Made by a program: the position numbers and the translations under genes
DNA from: Pedobacter terrae
GTDB lineage: Bacteria > Bacteroidota > Bacteroidia > Sphingobacteriales > Sphingobacteriaceae
DNA length: 64,000 nucleotides
Assembly: GCF_900100705.1 (NCBI RefSeq)
Contig: NZ_FNCH01000011.1
Location: forward strand, 62,001-126,000
Reading direction: 5' to 3'
Shown: positions 52,865-61,318 of the stretch, piece by piece
Layout: each line of letters starts with the position of its first letter
How positions within the stretch are numbered: position 1 is the stretch's first letter
Notes under the pieces: generated by a model
Databases searched by the model: none
Seen by the model: only the letters and a program-made list of their open reading frames with translations
What the model was told of the DNA's origin: nothing

Positions 52865-53326
52865 ATGAGTAAAGCAATAATAAAAACAGAAAAAGGCGAT
52901 ATGACCGTAGAATTCTACGAAAATGATGCGCCGAAAGCCGTTGCAAACTTTAAAAAATTAGCTAAAGAAGGCTTTTATGATGGGGTAACTTTTCACCGTG
53001 TAATTCCTAACTTTATGGTTCAGGGCGGATGTCCGAATTCAAAAGATCCGGCTAAGGCACATTTAGCAGGTACCGGTGGTCCAGGTTATAAAATTGATTG
53101 CGAACTGGACGGGGAAAATCAATATCACGATCGTGGTGTTTTATCTATGGCTCATGCTGGCCGTAACACTGGTGGTTCACAGTTTTTTATCTGCCATAGC
53201 AGAGCAAATACTGCTCATTTGGATCGCAACCATACTTGCTTTGGTAAAGTTGTTGAAAATGTAGACCTTGTTGATGATATCCGTCAGGGCGATAAGATTG
53301 TAAATATTGAAGTTTTAGAAGATTAA
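52865..53326 (+). CDS. cyclophilin-type peptidyl-prolyl cis-trans isomerase
   Basis: This 153-residue single-domain cyclophilin assists protein folding. It has the catalytic Arg in TFHRVIPNFMVQGG, the GPGYKIDCE segment and the LSMAHAGRNTGGSQFFICH core. No signal peptide is present, so it is cytoplasmic. The length matches PpiB-type enzymes. A DUF5606 gene follows after 150 bp of repeats. Confidence 0.95.
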   Translation: MSKAIIKTEKGDMTVEFYENDAPKAVANFKKLAKEGFYDGVTFHRVIPNFMVQGGCPNSKDPAKAHLAGTGGPGYKIDCELDGENQYHDRGVLSMAHAGRNTGGSQFFICHSRANTAHLDRNHTCFGKVVENVDLVDDIRQGDKIVNIEVLED

Positions 53327-53331
53327 AAATA

Positions 53332-53470
53332 GATGCGAGATTTGAGACATTAGATTTGAGACTTGATTGCTCTGATTGATGTCCTATTCTCATTTAATAA
53401 TTGAACAAAGAGTTTTAGTTATTTGATTTGAGTGATTTCTCATATCTCATATCTCGAATCTCATATCTCA
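53332..53470. repeat. GAGAT-type direct and inverted repeats before the DUF5606 gene
   Basis: Left arm 53332-53375 contains GAGATTTGAGACATTAG and TTTGAGAC. Right arm 53438-53470 contains TCTCATATCTCATATCTCG and a second TCTCATATCTC. The arms are roughly complementary and end 8 bases before the ATG at 53478. Confidence 0.55.
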
Positions 53471-53477
53471 AAAAAAT

Positions 53478-54017
53478 ATGAATTTAAGAGGAATTGTTGC
53501 CGTATCTGGCAGGCCAGGTTTATTTAAATTGGTTGGACAAAATAAAGTAGGTTACATTTTAGAAAGCTTAGATGAGCAAAAAACTAAAATTGTAGCCAAC
53601 ATCACCAATACAAAATTAGCTTCGTTAGAAGATATTACAGTGTATGGTGAAGATGAAGAAATTAAATTAGCTGATATTTTTGCTAAAATTGCAGCTAAAG
53701 GAAGCACGCCGGATCTTAAAGGCGATTTACGCCCGTTCTTTCTTGAGGTTGCTCCAGGCCACGATCAGGAAAAAGTTTATGCTTCGGATATGAAAAAAAT
53801 CATTACCTGGTATAACTTATTAAAAGATCTGCCTTTGTTTACAGAAGAAACTCCTGAAACACCAGGAACAGCTGCAGAAGTTAAATTAGCGGAAGAAAAA
53901 GCAGCTGATAAAAAAGTAAAAGCTTCAGGCGCTAAGGCATCTGCCAGTGCAAAAGCAACTACCAAAACTTCGGCTCCGGCCAAAAAAGCAAATATGACCA
54001 GTAAAAAAGGCGTTTAA
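53478..54017 (+). CDS. DUF5606 domain protein
   Basis: This 179-residue cytoplasmic protein has an N-terminal about 125-residue folded region (NLRGIVAVSGRPGLFKLVGQ, then SLEDITVYGEDEEIKLADIF and VYASDMKKIITWYNLL) that fits DUF5606, a family confined to Bacteroidota and of unknown role. The C-terminus (about 125-179) is Ala/Lys/Thr-rich and basic, likely disordered and possibly nucleic-acid-binding. Its message leader contains the repeat block, so its expression may be affected by it. Confidence 0.85.
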   Translation: MNLRGIVAVSGRPGLFKLVGQNKVGYILESLDEQKTKIVANITNTKLASLEDITVYGEDEEIKLADIFAKIAAKGSTPDLKGDLRPFFLEVAPGHDQEKVYASDMKKIITWYNLLKDLPLFTEETPETPGTAAEVKLAEEKAADKKVKASGAKASASAKATTKTSAPAKKANMTSKKGV

Positions 54018-54035
54018 GCTTAGTAGTCAAAGTAT

Positions 54036-54067
54036 AAAAACACCAGGCAATTTGTCTGGTGTTTTTT
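54036..54067 (+). terminator. terminator of the DUF5606 gene
   Basis: AAAAACACCAG (54036-54046) pairs with CTGGTGTTTTT (54056-54066) and a T-run follows. Confidence 0.9.
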
Positions 54068-54070
54068 CGT

Positions 54071-54196
54071 TTAGCCGAAGTACCAGATCAGGCCGCCAAT
54101 AATCAATGAAATGATAATACTCACCCATAAGTATTTGTTGCTGCCACGCTGGTTGCTCTTGTATCTGTATTCCCGTTTATATTTATCTAGTATCAT
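54071..54196 (-). CDS. 41-residue single-helix membrane protein
   Basis: This short frame encodes MILDKYKREYRYKSNQRGSN, then KYLWVSIIISLIIGGLIWYF and a final Gly. A basic N-terminal half of 20 residues is followed by one hydrophobic helix (23-40). The pattern is not random: charge is confined to one end and the helix to the other. It is on the same strand as rlmH, 85 bp downstream of its end, and immediately behind the DUF5606 terminator. No family is recognised. Start and length are inferred from composition. Confidence 0.6.
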   Translation of the reverse strand: MILDKYKREYRYKSNQRGSNKYLWVSIIISLIIGGLIWYFG

Positions 54197-54281
54197 GGTT
54201 CTTTTATTTAAATGATGATTTTTATTTCCCTTTTCCATATCTAATCCACATAATCCATCTTATCTTGAGTATTTTCCATCT

Positions 54282-54755
54282 TTAAGCGTGATGATAAGGC
54301 TCCCCCTTCAAAATACTAAAACCGCGGTAAAGCTGCTCCACAAAAAACAACCTGATCATCTGGTGAGAAAAAGTCATATCCGAAAGGGAAATTAAGCCAT
54401 TTGCCCGTTTGTAAATACTTTCATCAAATCCATAAGGGCCGCCAATAATAAAGATTAAATGTTGAACACTGCCAATCATCTGTTTGTTTAAATAATTGGA
54501 AAACTCAACAGATGAATATTTTTTACCCTTCTCATCCAGCAAAATCACCATATCGCCATTGTTAATCTGTTTGTGCAACAGTTCAGCTTCTTTTGCTTTT
54601 TGTTGTGCTTCACTCAGGTTTTTAACATTTTTTACATCAGGTATGGCCAAAAAACTAAAATTAATATAATGTTTCAGGCGGTTGATGTATTTATCAATTC
54701 CCTCAATTAAATACTTATCTTCGGTTTTGCCAATGGCAATCAGGGTAATCTTCAT
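54282..54755 (-). CDS. rlmH: 23S rRNA (pseudouridine-1915-N3)-methyltransferase
   Basis: RlmH is a SPOUT-fold methyltransferase that modifies helix 69 of 23S rRNA. It starts MKITLIAIGKTEDKYL, has LLDEKGKKYSSVEFSNYL and the knotted SAM-binding loop FIIGGPYGFDESIY, and ends MIRLFFVEQLYRGFSILKGEPYHH. The 157-residue length is exact for the family. A -7 box lies 34 bp upstream. Confidence 0.96.
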   Translation of the reverse strand: MKITLIAIGKTEDKYLIEGIDKYINRLKHYINFSFLAIPDVKNVKNLSEAQQKAKEAELLHKQINNGDMVILLDEKGKKYSSVEFSNYLNKQMIGSVQHLIFIIGGPYGFDESIYKRANGLISLSDMTFSHQMIRLFFVEQLYRGFSILKGEPYHHA

Positions 54756-54788
54756 TTAATATTTGCCTATCTTTAGGATTTCGAGATT

Positions 54789-54820
54789 CAAACTTAGAGA
54801 AATTGTAACAAAAAAGACAA
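54789..54820 (-). promoter_or_regulatory. promoter of rlmH
   Basis: On the minus strand TAAGTTTG (54796-54789) matches TAnnTTTG. A TTG at 54820-54818 is 21 bases upstream. Confidence 0.6.
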
Positions 54821-54863
54821 TCTATCGATCTCATACCTTCGAAAATATATACAGAATAAAATC

Positions 54864-56681
54864 ATGCAGCAACAACAACAAGAAATAATAGCCGGTTACC
54901 AGGATAAAATAAATGAGGTTACTTCAGATATAGATCAAACAAAAAAACTGATCGATCAGCTTTCTTTCTTGCGCATAGGTTTGTTTCTGGGCGAAATTTT
55001 ATTTTTCGTTTTGCTGTTGCGTTCGGCAGATGACAGCCTGAGGATATTGATTCAGATTTGTTTATTGCTGCCCGTAATCGCTTTCGCTGTTGTTGTGCGC
55101 AGACAAAGCCGGCTTGATCGCGAAATCGATTATAAAAAACAGCTTTTATGGGTTTATCAGAACGAATGGAATATTTTATATGGCAAGGCTAATGGATACG
55201 ACGATGGTAAAGCTTTCGAATCCGAACAGCATCCTTACACTTCCGATCTTGATATTTTTGGTGCCGCATCGCTATTTGTCCTCACTAACCGTTGTAGTAC
55301 CCAAAACGGAAACAGGCTGCTGGCCAAAAGTTTCGCAGAAAAATCAACCCGGGAGAGGATATTACACCGCCAGGAAGCGATAAAAGAACTTACGGATAAA
55401 ATAGCAGAAACCTATAGTTTTAGGGCTAATCTTCATGGTTACGATCCTGAAAAAATAGAACAGATCAAAATACAGTTAAAAAGTCAATTAGGAGAACAGT
55501 TGAGTTTTGTTAAAGGATCTTTTATGCGTTTTTATGTAAAATTGGTACCCTATGTTTCTATTTCCCTAGTATTGGCCGCATTGTTGGTTAGTAGTGTTTT
55601 CTGGAAAATATTGATCCTTTTGGTACTGATCCATATCGGGTGGAATATATTACTGGGCGCAAAAATCAATAAGGTGTTTTACAGCTTTGGCGGGAGCTCG
55701 AACCTGTTAAATGGTTATGCAAGTGCTATTTTATGGACGGAAAATCAAAATTGGAAAAGCAGTTATACCCTAAGTTTACTCGATTCGAAAATTCCGGTGA
55801 GTAAGGAAATTAAAGGTTTAACAAAGATTATCGAAAATTTTGATGCCAGACTAAATATTATCGTAGGTGGCATACTAAATGCCCTTTTACTTTGGGATTT
55901 AAAATGCTGCATCAATTTAGATAACTGGTACAAATCATCATCAAAACATGTAATAGTTGCGCTTGATCATCTGGGCGATTTTGAAGAACTGATTTCGCTG
56001 GCTACAACAGCTTATAACCAGCCACATTGGGTGTTTCCGGTAATTACCGACCAATTTGAACTATCTACTACGCAGATTGGCCATCCGCTTATTCGTGAAC
56101 AAGTAAGGATTAATAATGATTTTCGGGTGGAGGCAAAACCAACTGTTGATATTATAACAGGCTCCAATATGGCAGGTAAAAGTACATTTCTGCGCACTTT
56201 GGGTATTAATATGGTATTGGCTTATGCAGGTGCGCCGGTTTGTGCAGGGACTATGCAATTATCTGTTTTTTCGATCAATACTTACATGCGGATTAAAGAT
56301 TCACTGAATGAAAGTACTTCTACCTTTAAGGCAGAGCTCAACCGGTTAAAGATGATCCTGGATAATGTAGTAAAAGATAAAGATACTTTTGTACTGATTG
56401 ATGAAATGCTTCGGGGTACCAACAGCCGCGATAAATATTTAGGATCAAAGGTTTTTATCCAAAAGCTGATTGCCGAAAAAACACCTGCCCTTTTTGCTAC
56501 CCACGATCTGCTATTGGCAGATCTGATTGCTGATTATCCCGAAACGGTCCGCAATTTCCATTTCGATATCCAGATTACCAATGGAGAAATGAGATTTGAT
56601 TATCTGCTGAAACATGGTCCTTGCAAAACTTTCAATGCAGCTATATTGCTTCAGGAAATCGGCTTAAAGCTGGAGGATTGA
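54864..56681 (+). CDS. membrane-anchored MutS-family ATPase
   Basis: This 605-residue protein has two hydrophobic hairpins (about 40-75 and 225-260), a helical core like the MutS clamp/lever, and a C-terminal MutS ATPase: Walker A ITGSNMAGKST (about 428-438), then SLNESTSTFKAEL, and Walker B TFVLIDEMLRGTNSRD. It lacks the mismatch-binding N-domain of MutS1. Membrane segments are unusual for MutS homologues. Its role is unknown; DNA repair at the membrane or a non-DNA function are both possible. Confidence 0.88.
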   Translation: MQQQQQEIIAGYQDKINEVTSDIDQTKKLIDQLSFLRIGLFLGEILFFVLLLRSADDSLRILIQICLLLPVIAFAVVVRRQSRLDREIDYKKQLLWVYQNEWNILYGKANGYDDGKAFESEQHPYTSDLDIFGAASLFVLTNRCSTQNGNRLLAKSFAEKSTRERILHRQEAIKELTDKIAETYSFRANLHGYDPEKIEQIKIQLKSQLGEQLSFVKGSFMRFYVKLVPYVSISLVLAALLVSSVFWKILILLVLIHIGWNILLGAKINKVFYSFGGSSNLLNGYASAILWTENQNWKSSYTLSLLDSKIPVSKEIKGLTKIIENFDARLNIIVGGILNALLLWDLKCCINLDNWYKSSSKHVIVALDHLGDFEELISLATTAYNQPHWVFPVITDQFELSTTQIGHPLIREQVRINNDFRVEAKPTVDIITGSNMAGKSTFLRTLGINMVLAYAGAPVCAGTMQLSVFSINTYMRIKDSLNESTSTFKAELNRLKMILDNVVKDKDTFVLIDEMLRGTNSRDKYLGSKVFIQKLIAEKTPALFATHDLLLADLIADYPETVRNFHFDIQITNGEMRFDYLLKHGPCKTFNAAILLQEIGLKLED

Positions 56682-56759
56682 TCAGTGATTCCGAATCATT
56701 TTGATTGTTAATGATTTGTTAATATTAAACTCGCAACTTATGGCAAATAATCGATAACA

Positions 56760-58097
56760 ATGATTAAGGCAAGCAATTTCGGTCAGGATTTTTTGTGGGG
56801 TGTAGCTACTGCTGCAGCGCAGATAGAAGGAACTGCAACTCAGTACGGTAAGGGCCCCTCTATCTGGGATACTTTTACAGCGAAAAACGGTAAAATAAAG
56901 AAGAATCATAAATTAGATCCTGCCTGCGATTTCTATCATCGTTATGCTGAAGATGTTGCACTGGTTAAACACTTAGGGTTTAAGGTATTTAGGTTTTCTA
57001 TCGCCTGGTCGAGGATTTTGCCCGGCGGAAGGGGAGAAGTAAACCAGGAAGGCATCCGTTTTTACCATAATCTTATTGATGAGTGTTTAATAAATGGGAT
57101 TATACCTTATGTTACGCTTTATCACTGGGATTTACCACAGGCATTGGAAGATGAGGGCGGCTGGACGAGCTTTAGCATTAATGCGGCCTTTAATGCCTTT
57201 GTTAGCATCTGTGCATTAGCGTATGGCGATAAAGTAAAAAACTGGATCGTACTAAATGAGCCTTTTGGTTATACTTCTTTAGGTTATATGCTTGGAATAC
57301 ATGCCCCCGGGAAAACAGGTTTGAGCAATTTTTTTCCGGCGGTTTTGCATACGGCTTTGGCACAGGCAGAGGGTGGTAAAATTTTACGTGCCGAGGTAGC
57401 CAATGCGAATATCGGAACTACTTATTCTTGCTCTGAAATAATTCCTTATACCGACAGCGATAATGATGTGTTGGCTGCAAAGCGGATAGATTGTTTAATG
57501 AACCGTCTATTTGTAGAGCCCACGTTAGGCATGGGCTTTCCTACGGCAGACTGGGACGTGTTAGAAAAGTTCCAGATTGAATATGGTACCTGGCGATTGC
57601 AGGAAAGGATGAAATTCGACTTTGATTTTATCGGCCTTCAAAACTATTTTCCGTTGACGGTGAAATACAATGCCTTTATACCGGTAATCCAGGCTTGGGA
57701 AGTGAAAGCCAAAAGCAGAAAAAAACCACATACAGCCATGGGTTGGGAAATTAATGCAGATAGCTTTTACAATATTGTAAAACAGTTTGCCGCCTATCCG
57801 GACATCAATAATATCATCATCACCGAAAACGGTGCAGCGTATCATGATAAATTGGATGATAAAAGGGTAGAAGACCCCGAACGGATCGAATACTTTAAAC
57901 TTTACCTTGCAGCCCTGCTCAAACTCAAAAATGATGGAATTAAGGTTACAGGGTACATGGCCTGGACATTAATGGATAATTTTGAATGGGCAGAAGGTTT
58001 TACGGCAAGGTTTGGGCTAGTCTATAATGATTTTAAAACCCAGGAACGTACCATTAAAGATTCGGGTTACTGGTGGAAAGAATTTCTGACAATTTAA
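56760..58097 (+). CDS. GH1 family beta-glucosidase
   Basis: This is a 445-residue glycoside hydrolase of family 1. It starts FGQDFLWGVATAAAQIEG, has the acid/base Glu167 (VLNEPFG) and nucleophile Glu356 (IITENGAA), and a full TIM-barrel length. No signal peptide is seen, so it acts on imported beta-glucosides in the cytoplasm. It appears to be a single gene 78 bp after the MutS-like gene, with no transporter beside it. Substrate choice is not readable. Confidence 0.94.
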   Translation: MIKASNFGQDFLWGVATAAAQIEGTATQYGKGPSIWDTFTAKNGKIKKNHKLDPACDFYHRYAEDVALVKHLGFKVFRFSIAWSRILPGGRGEVNQEGIRFYHNLIDECLINGIIPYVTLYHWDLPQALEDEGGWTSFSINAAFNAFVSICALAYGDKVKNWIVLNEPFGYTSLGYMLGIHAPGKTGLSNFFPAVLHTALAQAEGGKILRAEVANANIGTTYSCSEIIPYTDSDNDVLAAKRIDCLMNRLFVEPTLGMGFPTADWDVLEKFQIEYGTWRLQERMKFDFDFIGLQNYFPLTVKYNAFIPVIQAWEVKAKSRKKPHTAMGWEINADSFYNIVKQFAAYPDINNIIITENGAAYHDKLDDKRVEDPERIEYFKLYLAALLKLKNDGIKVTGYMAWTLMDNFEWAEGFTARFGLVYNDFKTQERTIKDSGYWWKEFLTI

Positions 58098-58139
58098 TTG
58101 ATAATCAGCTGTTTTCATTTTCATTATTATATAAATTCT

Positions 58140-58147
58140 TATGTTTG
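58140..58147 (+). promoter_or_regulatory. -7 promoter box immediately before the DUF2007 gene
   Basis: TATGTTTG matches TAnnTTTG and ends 4 bases before the ATG at 58152. Confidence 0.6.
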
Positions 58148-58151
58148 AAAT

Positions 58152-58589
58152 ATGAACGATAGAACCGTAGTTTATAGCACCTATTATAACCCCATGGAGG
58201 CCAATATCATTAAAGCCAAATTGGGAGATAGTGGATTTGCCTGTTTTCTGGCCGATGAAAATGTGTCTACAATTCAGCCACTTTACAACCAGGCCATTGG
58301 TGGTGTTAAACTCATTGTTTTTGAGCGTGATGTGGAAGCCATTAATGCTTTATTGGCCGAAGATAATAGTTTGGCATTTGAATCATCAGATGAAATTATT
58401 GATGAAGAAGAATCGGCAGATGGCAAAACGGTTTGTGAGAAATGTGGCTCTACCAATGTAGGTTATGGAATGGCAACCAATAAAAAATACAGTCTTTGGG
58501 CTACTATATTAGCTTTTTTAACACTAACTACACCAATTAAGGCCAATAAATGCCATCATTGTTACGATTGTGGCTATGAGTTTGAGTAG
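58152..58589 (+). CDS. DUF2007 domain protein with C-terminal zinc ribbon
   Basis: The N-terminal DUF2007 fold spans about residues 1-72 (VYSTYYNPMEANIIKAKL, GVKLIVFERDVEAINALL), a small ferredoxin-like module. An acidic linker follows, then a zinc-binding C-terminal domain with CEKCGS and CHHCYDCGYEFE, and a hydrophobic segment between them (WATILAFLTLTT, about 116-127). The combination of DUF2007 with a zinc ribbon may be a sensor or adaptor. Function unknown. Confidence 0.82.
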   Translation: MNDRTVVYSTYYNPMEANIIKAKLGDSGFACFLADENVSTIQPLYNQAIGGVKLIVFERDVEAINALLAEDNSLAFESSDEIIDEEESADGKTVCEKCGSTNVGYGMATNKKYSLWATILAFLTLTTPIKANKCHHCYDCGYEFE

Positions 58590-58654
58590 ATTTTATCTTG
58601 TTATCTTTCTTTTATGTGAGAAAGTTTTTAATACATATTCCTAAGGCAATCGTC

Positions 58655-58726
58655 ATGCTGAATTCATTTCAGCATCTTTACTTTAATATAGACCCTGAAA
58701 TAAATCCGATAGCTATCGGATCAGGG
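58655..58726. repeat. dispersed hairpins, one with a nested palindrome
   Basis: ATGCTGAA (58655-58662) pairs with TTCAGCAT (58668-58675). CCCTGA (58693-58698) pairs with TCAGGG (58721-58726) around a 16-bp perfect palindrome TCCGATAGCTATCGGA (58705-58720). Confidence 0.7.
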
Positions 58727-58770
58727 TTGACGTCTCTAATATACTTTTACCAGGGTGATGAGTTTTAGCA

Positions 58771-58803
58771 AAAAATCCCGTTTTGACTTAACAAAACGGG
58801 ATT
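58771..58803 (-). terminator. terminator of the aconitase gene
   Basis: A 12-bp perfect stem (AATCCCGTTTTG 58774-58785 with CAAAACGGGATT 58792-58803) has a 6-nt loop. The minus strand then has a T-run. Confidence 0.9.
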
Positions 58804-58815
58804 GATATCCTCCAT

Positions 58816-58850
58816 GCGGACTTCAGACCTCCTACACCGGACTTCAGACT
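58816..58850 (-). repeat. AGTCTGAAGTCCG repeat abutting the aconitase stop codon
   Basis: On the minus strand AGTCTGAAGTCCGG and GGTCTGAAGTCCGC are two copies of the family found at 6364-6396. The repeat begins in the aconitase stop codon (TAG, 58849-58851). Confidence 0.55.
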
Positions 58851-61128
58851 ATAATGCGGCTTTTGCAGCAGCTTCAGCTCTGATGATATTTAAGGCACCA
58901 CCAGCTTTAAACCACTCTATTTGTTGCGCATTGTAGCTGTGGTTAACCGCAAACTCCTCTGTTGTGCCATCTGCATGGTGTAATACCAACGTTAACGGTT
59001 GGTCAGGAGCAAACTCGGTTAAGCCTAAAATGTCGATCGTATCACCTTCCAAAATTTTATCATAATCGTCTTTATCGGCAAAAGTTAAACCCAGCATACC
59101 TTGTTTTTTAAGGTTGGTTTCGTGGATACGGGCAAAAGATTTTACCAATACTGCACGAACGCCCAGGTGACGTGGCTCCATGGCCGCATGCTCACGAGAT
59201 GAGCCTTCGCCATAGTTTTCGTCGCCCACTACAATTGAACCTAAACCGGCTGCTTTATAATCGCGTTGCGTAGCCGGTACAGGACCGTACTCGCCGGTTA
59301 ATTCGTTTTTAACCGTATCGGTTTTGTCATTAAAATAGTTTACCGCACCAATTAACATATTGTTGGAAATGTTATCGAGGTGACCACGGAATTTTAACCA
59401 CGGACCAGCCATCGAAATATGGTCGGTTGTACATTTACCTTTAGCTTTGATTAAGAGTTTTAAGCCTTTAAGGTCTGTGCCTTCCCAAGGTGCAAAGGGG
59501 TCTAACAACTGTAAACGATGCGAAGTTGGCGAAACCAAAACCTGTACCTGCGAACCGTCAGCTGCCGGAGCCTGGAAACCTGCATCTTCTACAGCGAAAC
59601 CTTTGGTTGGCAATTCGTAGCCGGTAGGTGGGTCTAATTTAACCTGTTCGCCTTTATCGTTAGTTAAGGTGTCTGTTAATGGGTTAAAACCTAAATTACC
59701 CGAAATAGCAATGGCAGCAACCATCTCTGGCGAAGCTACAAAAGCATAAGTATTTGGATTACCATCGGCACGTTTTGCAAAGTTTCTGTTAAAGGAGTGT
59801 ACAATGGTATTTTTTTCTGCTTTCTCTGCACCAGTACGGTCCCACATACCAATACACGGTCCGCAGGCGTTGGTAAAGATTGTTGCATTTAAATCTTCGA
59901 AAGTTTTTAAATAACCATCTCGGTCTGCCGTATAGCGTACCTGCTCAGAGCCTGGGTTAATCCCAAACTCCGCTCTAGTTACCAAACCTTTTGCAATGGC
60001 CTGGTTGGCAATAGAAGCTGCTCTTGATAAATCTTCGTAAGAAGAGTTGGTACAAGAACCGATTAAGCCCCATTCTACTTTTAATGGCCAGCCATTTTTC
60101 TCTGCTTCCGTTTTCATTTGCGAAACCGGCGTAGCTAAATCTGGTGTAAAAGGACCATTTAAGTAAGGTTCCAAAGTATCTAAATCGATCTCAATTACCT
60201 GATCAAAATAATTTTCAGGATCAGCATAAACTTCAGGGTCGCCGGTTAAATAAGCTGCAATTTTATTCGCCTCATCGGCCACTTCATTTCTGTTCGTCGC
60301 ACGTAAGTAACGCTCCATACTTTCATCATAACCAAAAGTAGAAGTCGTTGCGCCGATTTCGGCACCCATATTACAGATGGTACCTTTACCGGTACAACTC
60401 ATGGAAGTAGCACCATCGCCAAAATATTCTACAATGGCACCAGTACCGCCTTTTACGGTTAAAATACCAGCAACTTTTAAAATCACATCTTTGGCAGCCG
60501 TCCAGCCGTTTAACTTGCCAGTTAGTTTTACACCAATTAATTTAGGGAATTTTAATTCCCATGGTAATCCGGCCATTACATCACAGGCATCAGCGCCACC
60601 AACACCAATAGCCACCATACCTAAACCGCCTGCATTTACAGTGTGGGAGTCGGTACCGATCATCATTCCACCCGGAAAAGCATAATTCTCTAAAACTACC
60701 TGGTGGATAATACCAGCTCCTGGTTTCCAGAAACCAATACCATATTTGTTCGATACAGAAGATAAGAAATCAAAAACTTCGGCACTTTCTGTTTTAGCAT
60801 GGGGTAAATCTATGGCAGCACCTTCTTTAGCCGTAATCAGGTGATCACAGTGAACTGTAGAAGGTACTGCAACCTGTGGACGGCCAGCCTGCATAAACTG
60901 CAATAAGGCCATCTGTGCAGTCGCATCCTGCATCGCTACGCGGTCTGGCGCAAAGTCTACATAATCAGAACCACGCTTAAACGCCTTTTTAGGATCTCCA
61001 TCCCAAAGGTGTGCATACAATATTTTTTCAGATAATGTTAAAGGTCTGCCCACAACTTTACGTGCAGCCTCTACCCGGCTACCGAAGTTTGCATACACCT
61101 TTTTAATCAAGTCTATATCAAAAGCCAT
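58849..61128 (-). CDS. aconitate hydratase (mitochondrial-type)
   Basis: This 759-residue TCA-cycle enzyme isomerises citrate to isocitrate with a [4Fe-4S] cluster. The cluster cysteines are in [11 protein letters not shown] (near 358) and [12 protein letters not shown] (near 421). [17 protein letters not shown] and [20 protein letters not shown] from the swivel domain are intact. The length and sequence fit the mitochondrial-type group, distinct from AcnA and AcnB. It lies 190 bp after acnB. A terminator-like hairpin sits between the two, so they may be separately transcribed. Its stop codon overlaps a repeat. Confidence 0.95.
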   Translation of the reverse strand: MAFDIDLIKKVYANFGSRVEAARKVVGRPLTLSEKILYAHLWDGDPKKAFKRGSDYVDFAPDRVAMQDATAQMALLQFMQAGRPQVAVPSTVHCDHLITAKEGAAIDLPHAKTESAEVFDFLSSVSNKYGIGFWKPGAGIIHQVVLENYAFPGGMMIGTDSHTVNAGGLGMVAIGVGGADACDVMAGLPWELKFPKLIGVKLTGKLNGWTAAKDVILKVAGILTVKGGTGAIVEYFGDGATSMSCTGKGTICNMGAEIGATTSTFGYDESMERYLRATNRNEVADEANKIAAYLTGDPEVYADPENYFDQVIEIDLDTLEPYLNGPFTPDLATPVSQMKTEAEKNGWPLKVEWGLIGSCTNSSYEDLSRAASIANQAIAKGLVTRAEFGINPGSEQVRYTADRDGYLKTFEDLNATIFTNACGPCIGMWDRTGAEKAEKNTIVHSFNRNFAKRADGNPNTYAFVASPEMVAAIAISGNLGFNPLTDTLTNDKGEQVKLDPPTGYELPTKGFAVEDAGFQAPAADGSQVQVLVSPTSHRLQLLDPFAPWEGTDLKGLKLLIKAKGKCTTDHISMAGPWLKFRGHLDNISNNMLIGAVNYFNDKTDTVKNELTGEYGPVPATQRDYKAAGLGSIVVGDENYGEGSSREHAAMEPRHLGVRAVLVKSFARIHETNLKKQGMLGLTFADKDDYDKILEGDTIDILGLTEFAPDQPLTLVLHHADGTTEEFAVNHSYNAQQIEWFKAGGALNIIRAEAAAKAAL

Positions 61129-61249
61129 ACTTAAATTTTTATAATTATTATCAATAAGGTACTAACTAAAGTAAACAATTTTAAACAGAATTATTTTTGA
61201 GATTTGTCATAATGTCTTATTTAAAACCATTCTATGCAATTTTATGCAA

Positions 61250-61283
61250 AGAAAAAGGCTACCAGATTTCTCAGATAGCCTTC
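61250..61283 (-). terminator. terminator-like hairpin between the two aconitase genes
   Basis: AAAGGCTA (61254-61261) pairs with TAGCCTT (61276-61282), and the minus strand then reads TTTTTC. It probably ends acnB transcripts. Confidence 0.7.
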
Positions 61284-61318
61284 TCTAATGGTTAACAAAT
61301 AATATGCTTTTTTGTTTC

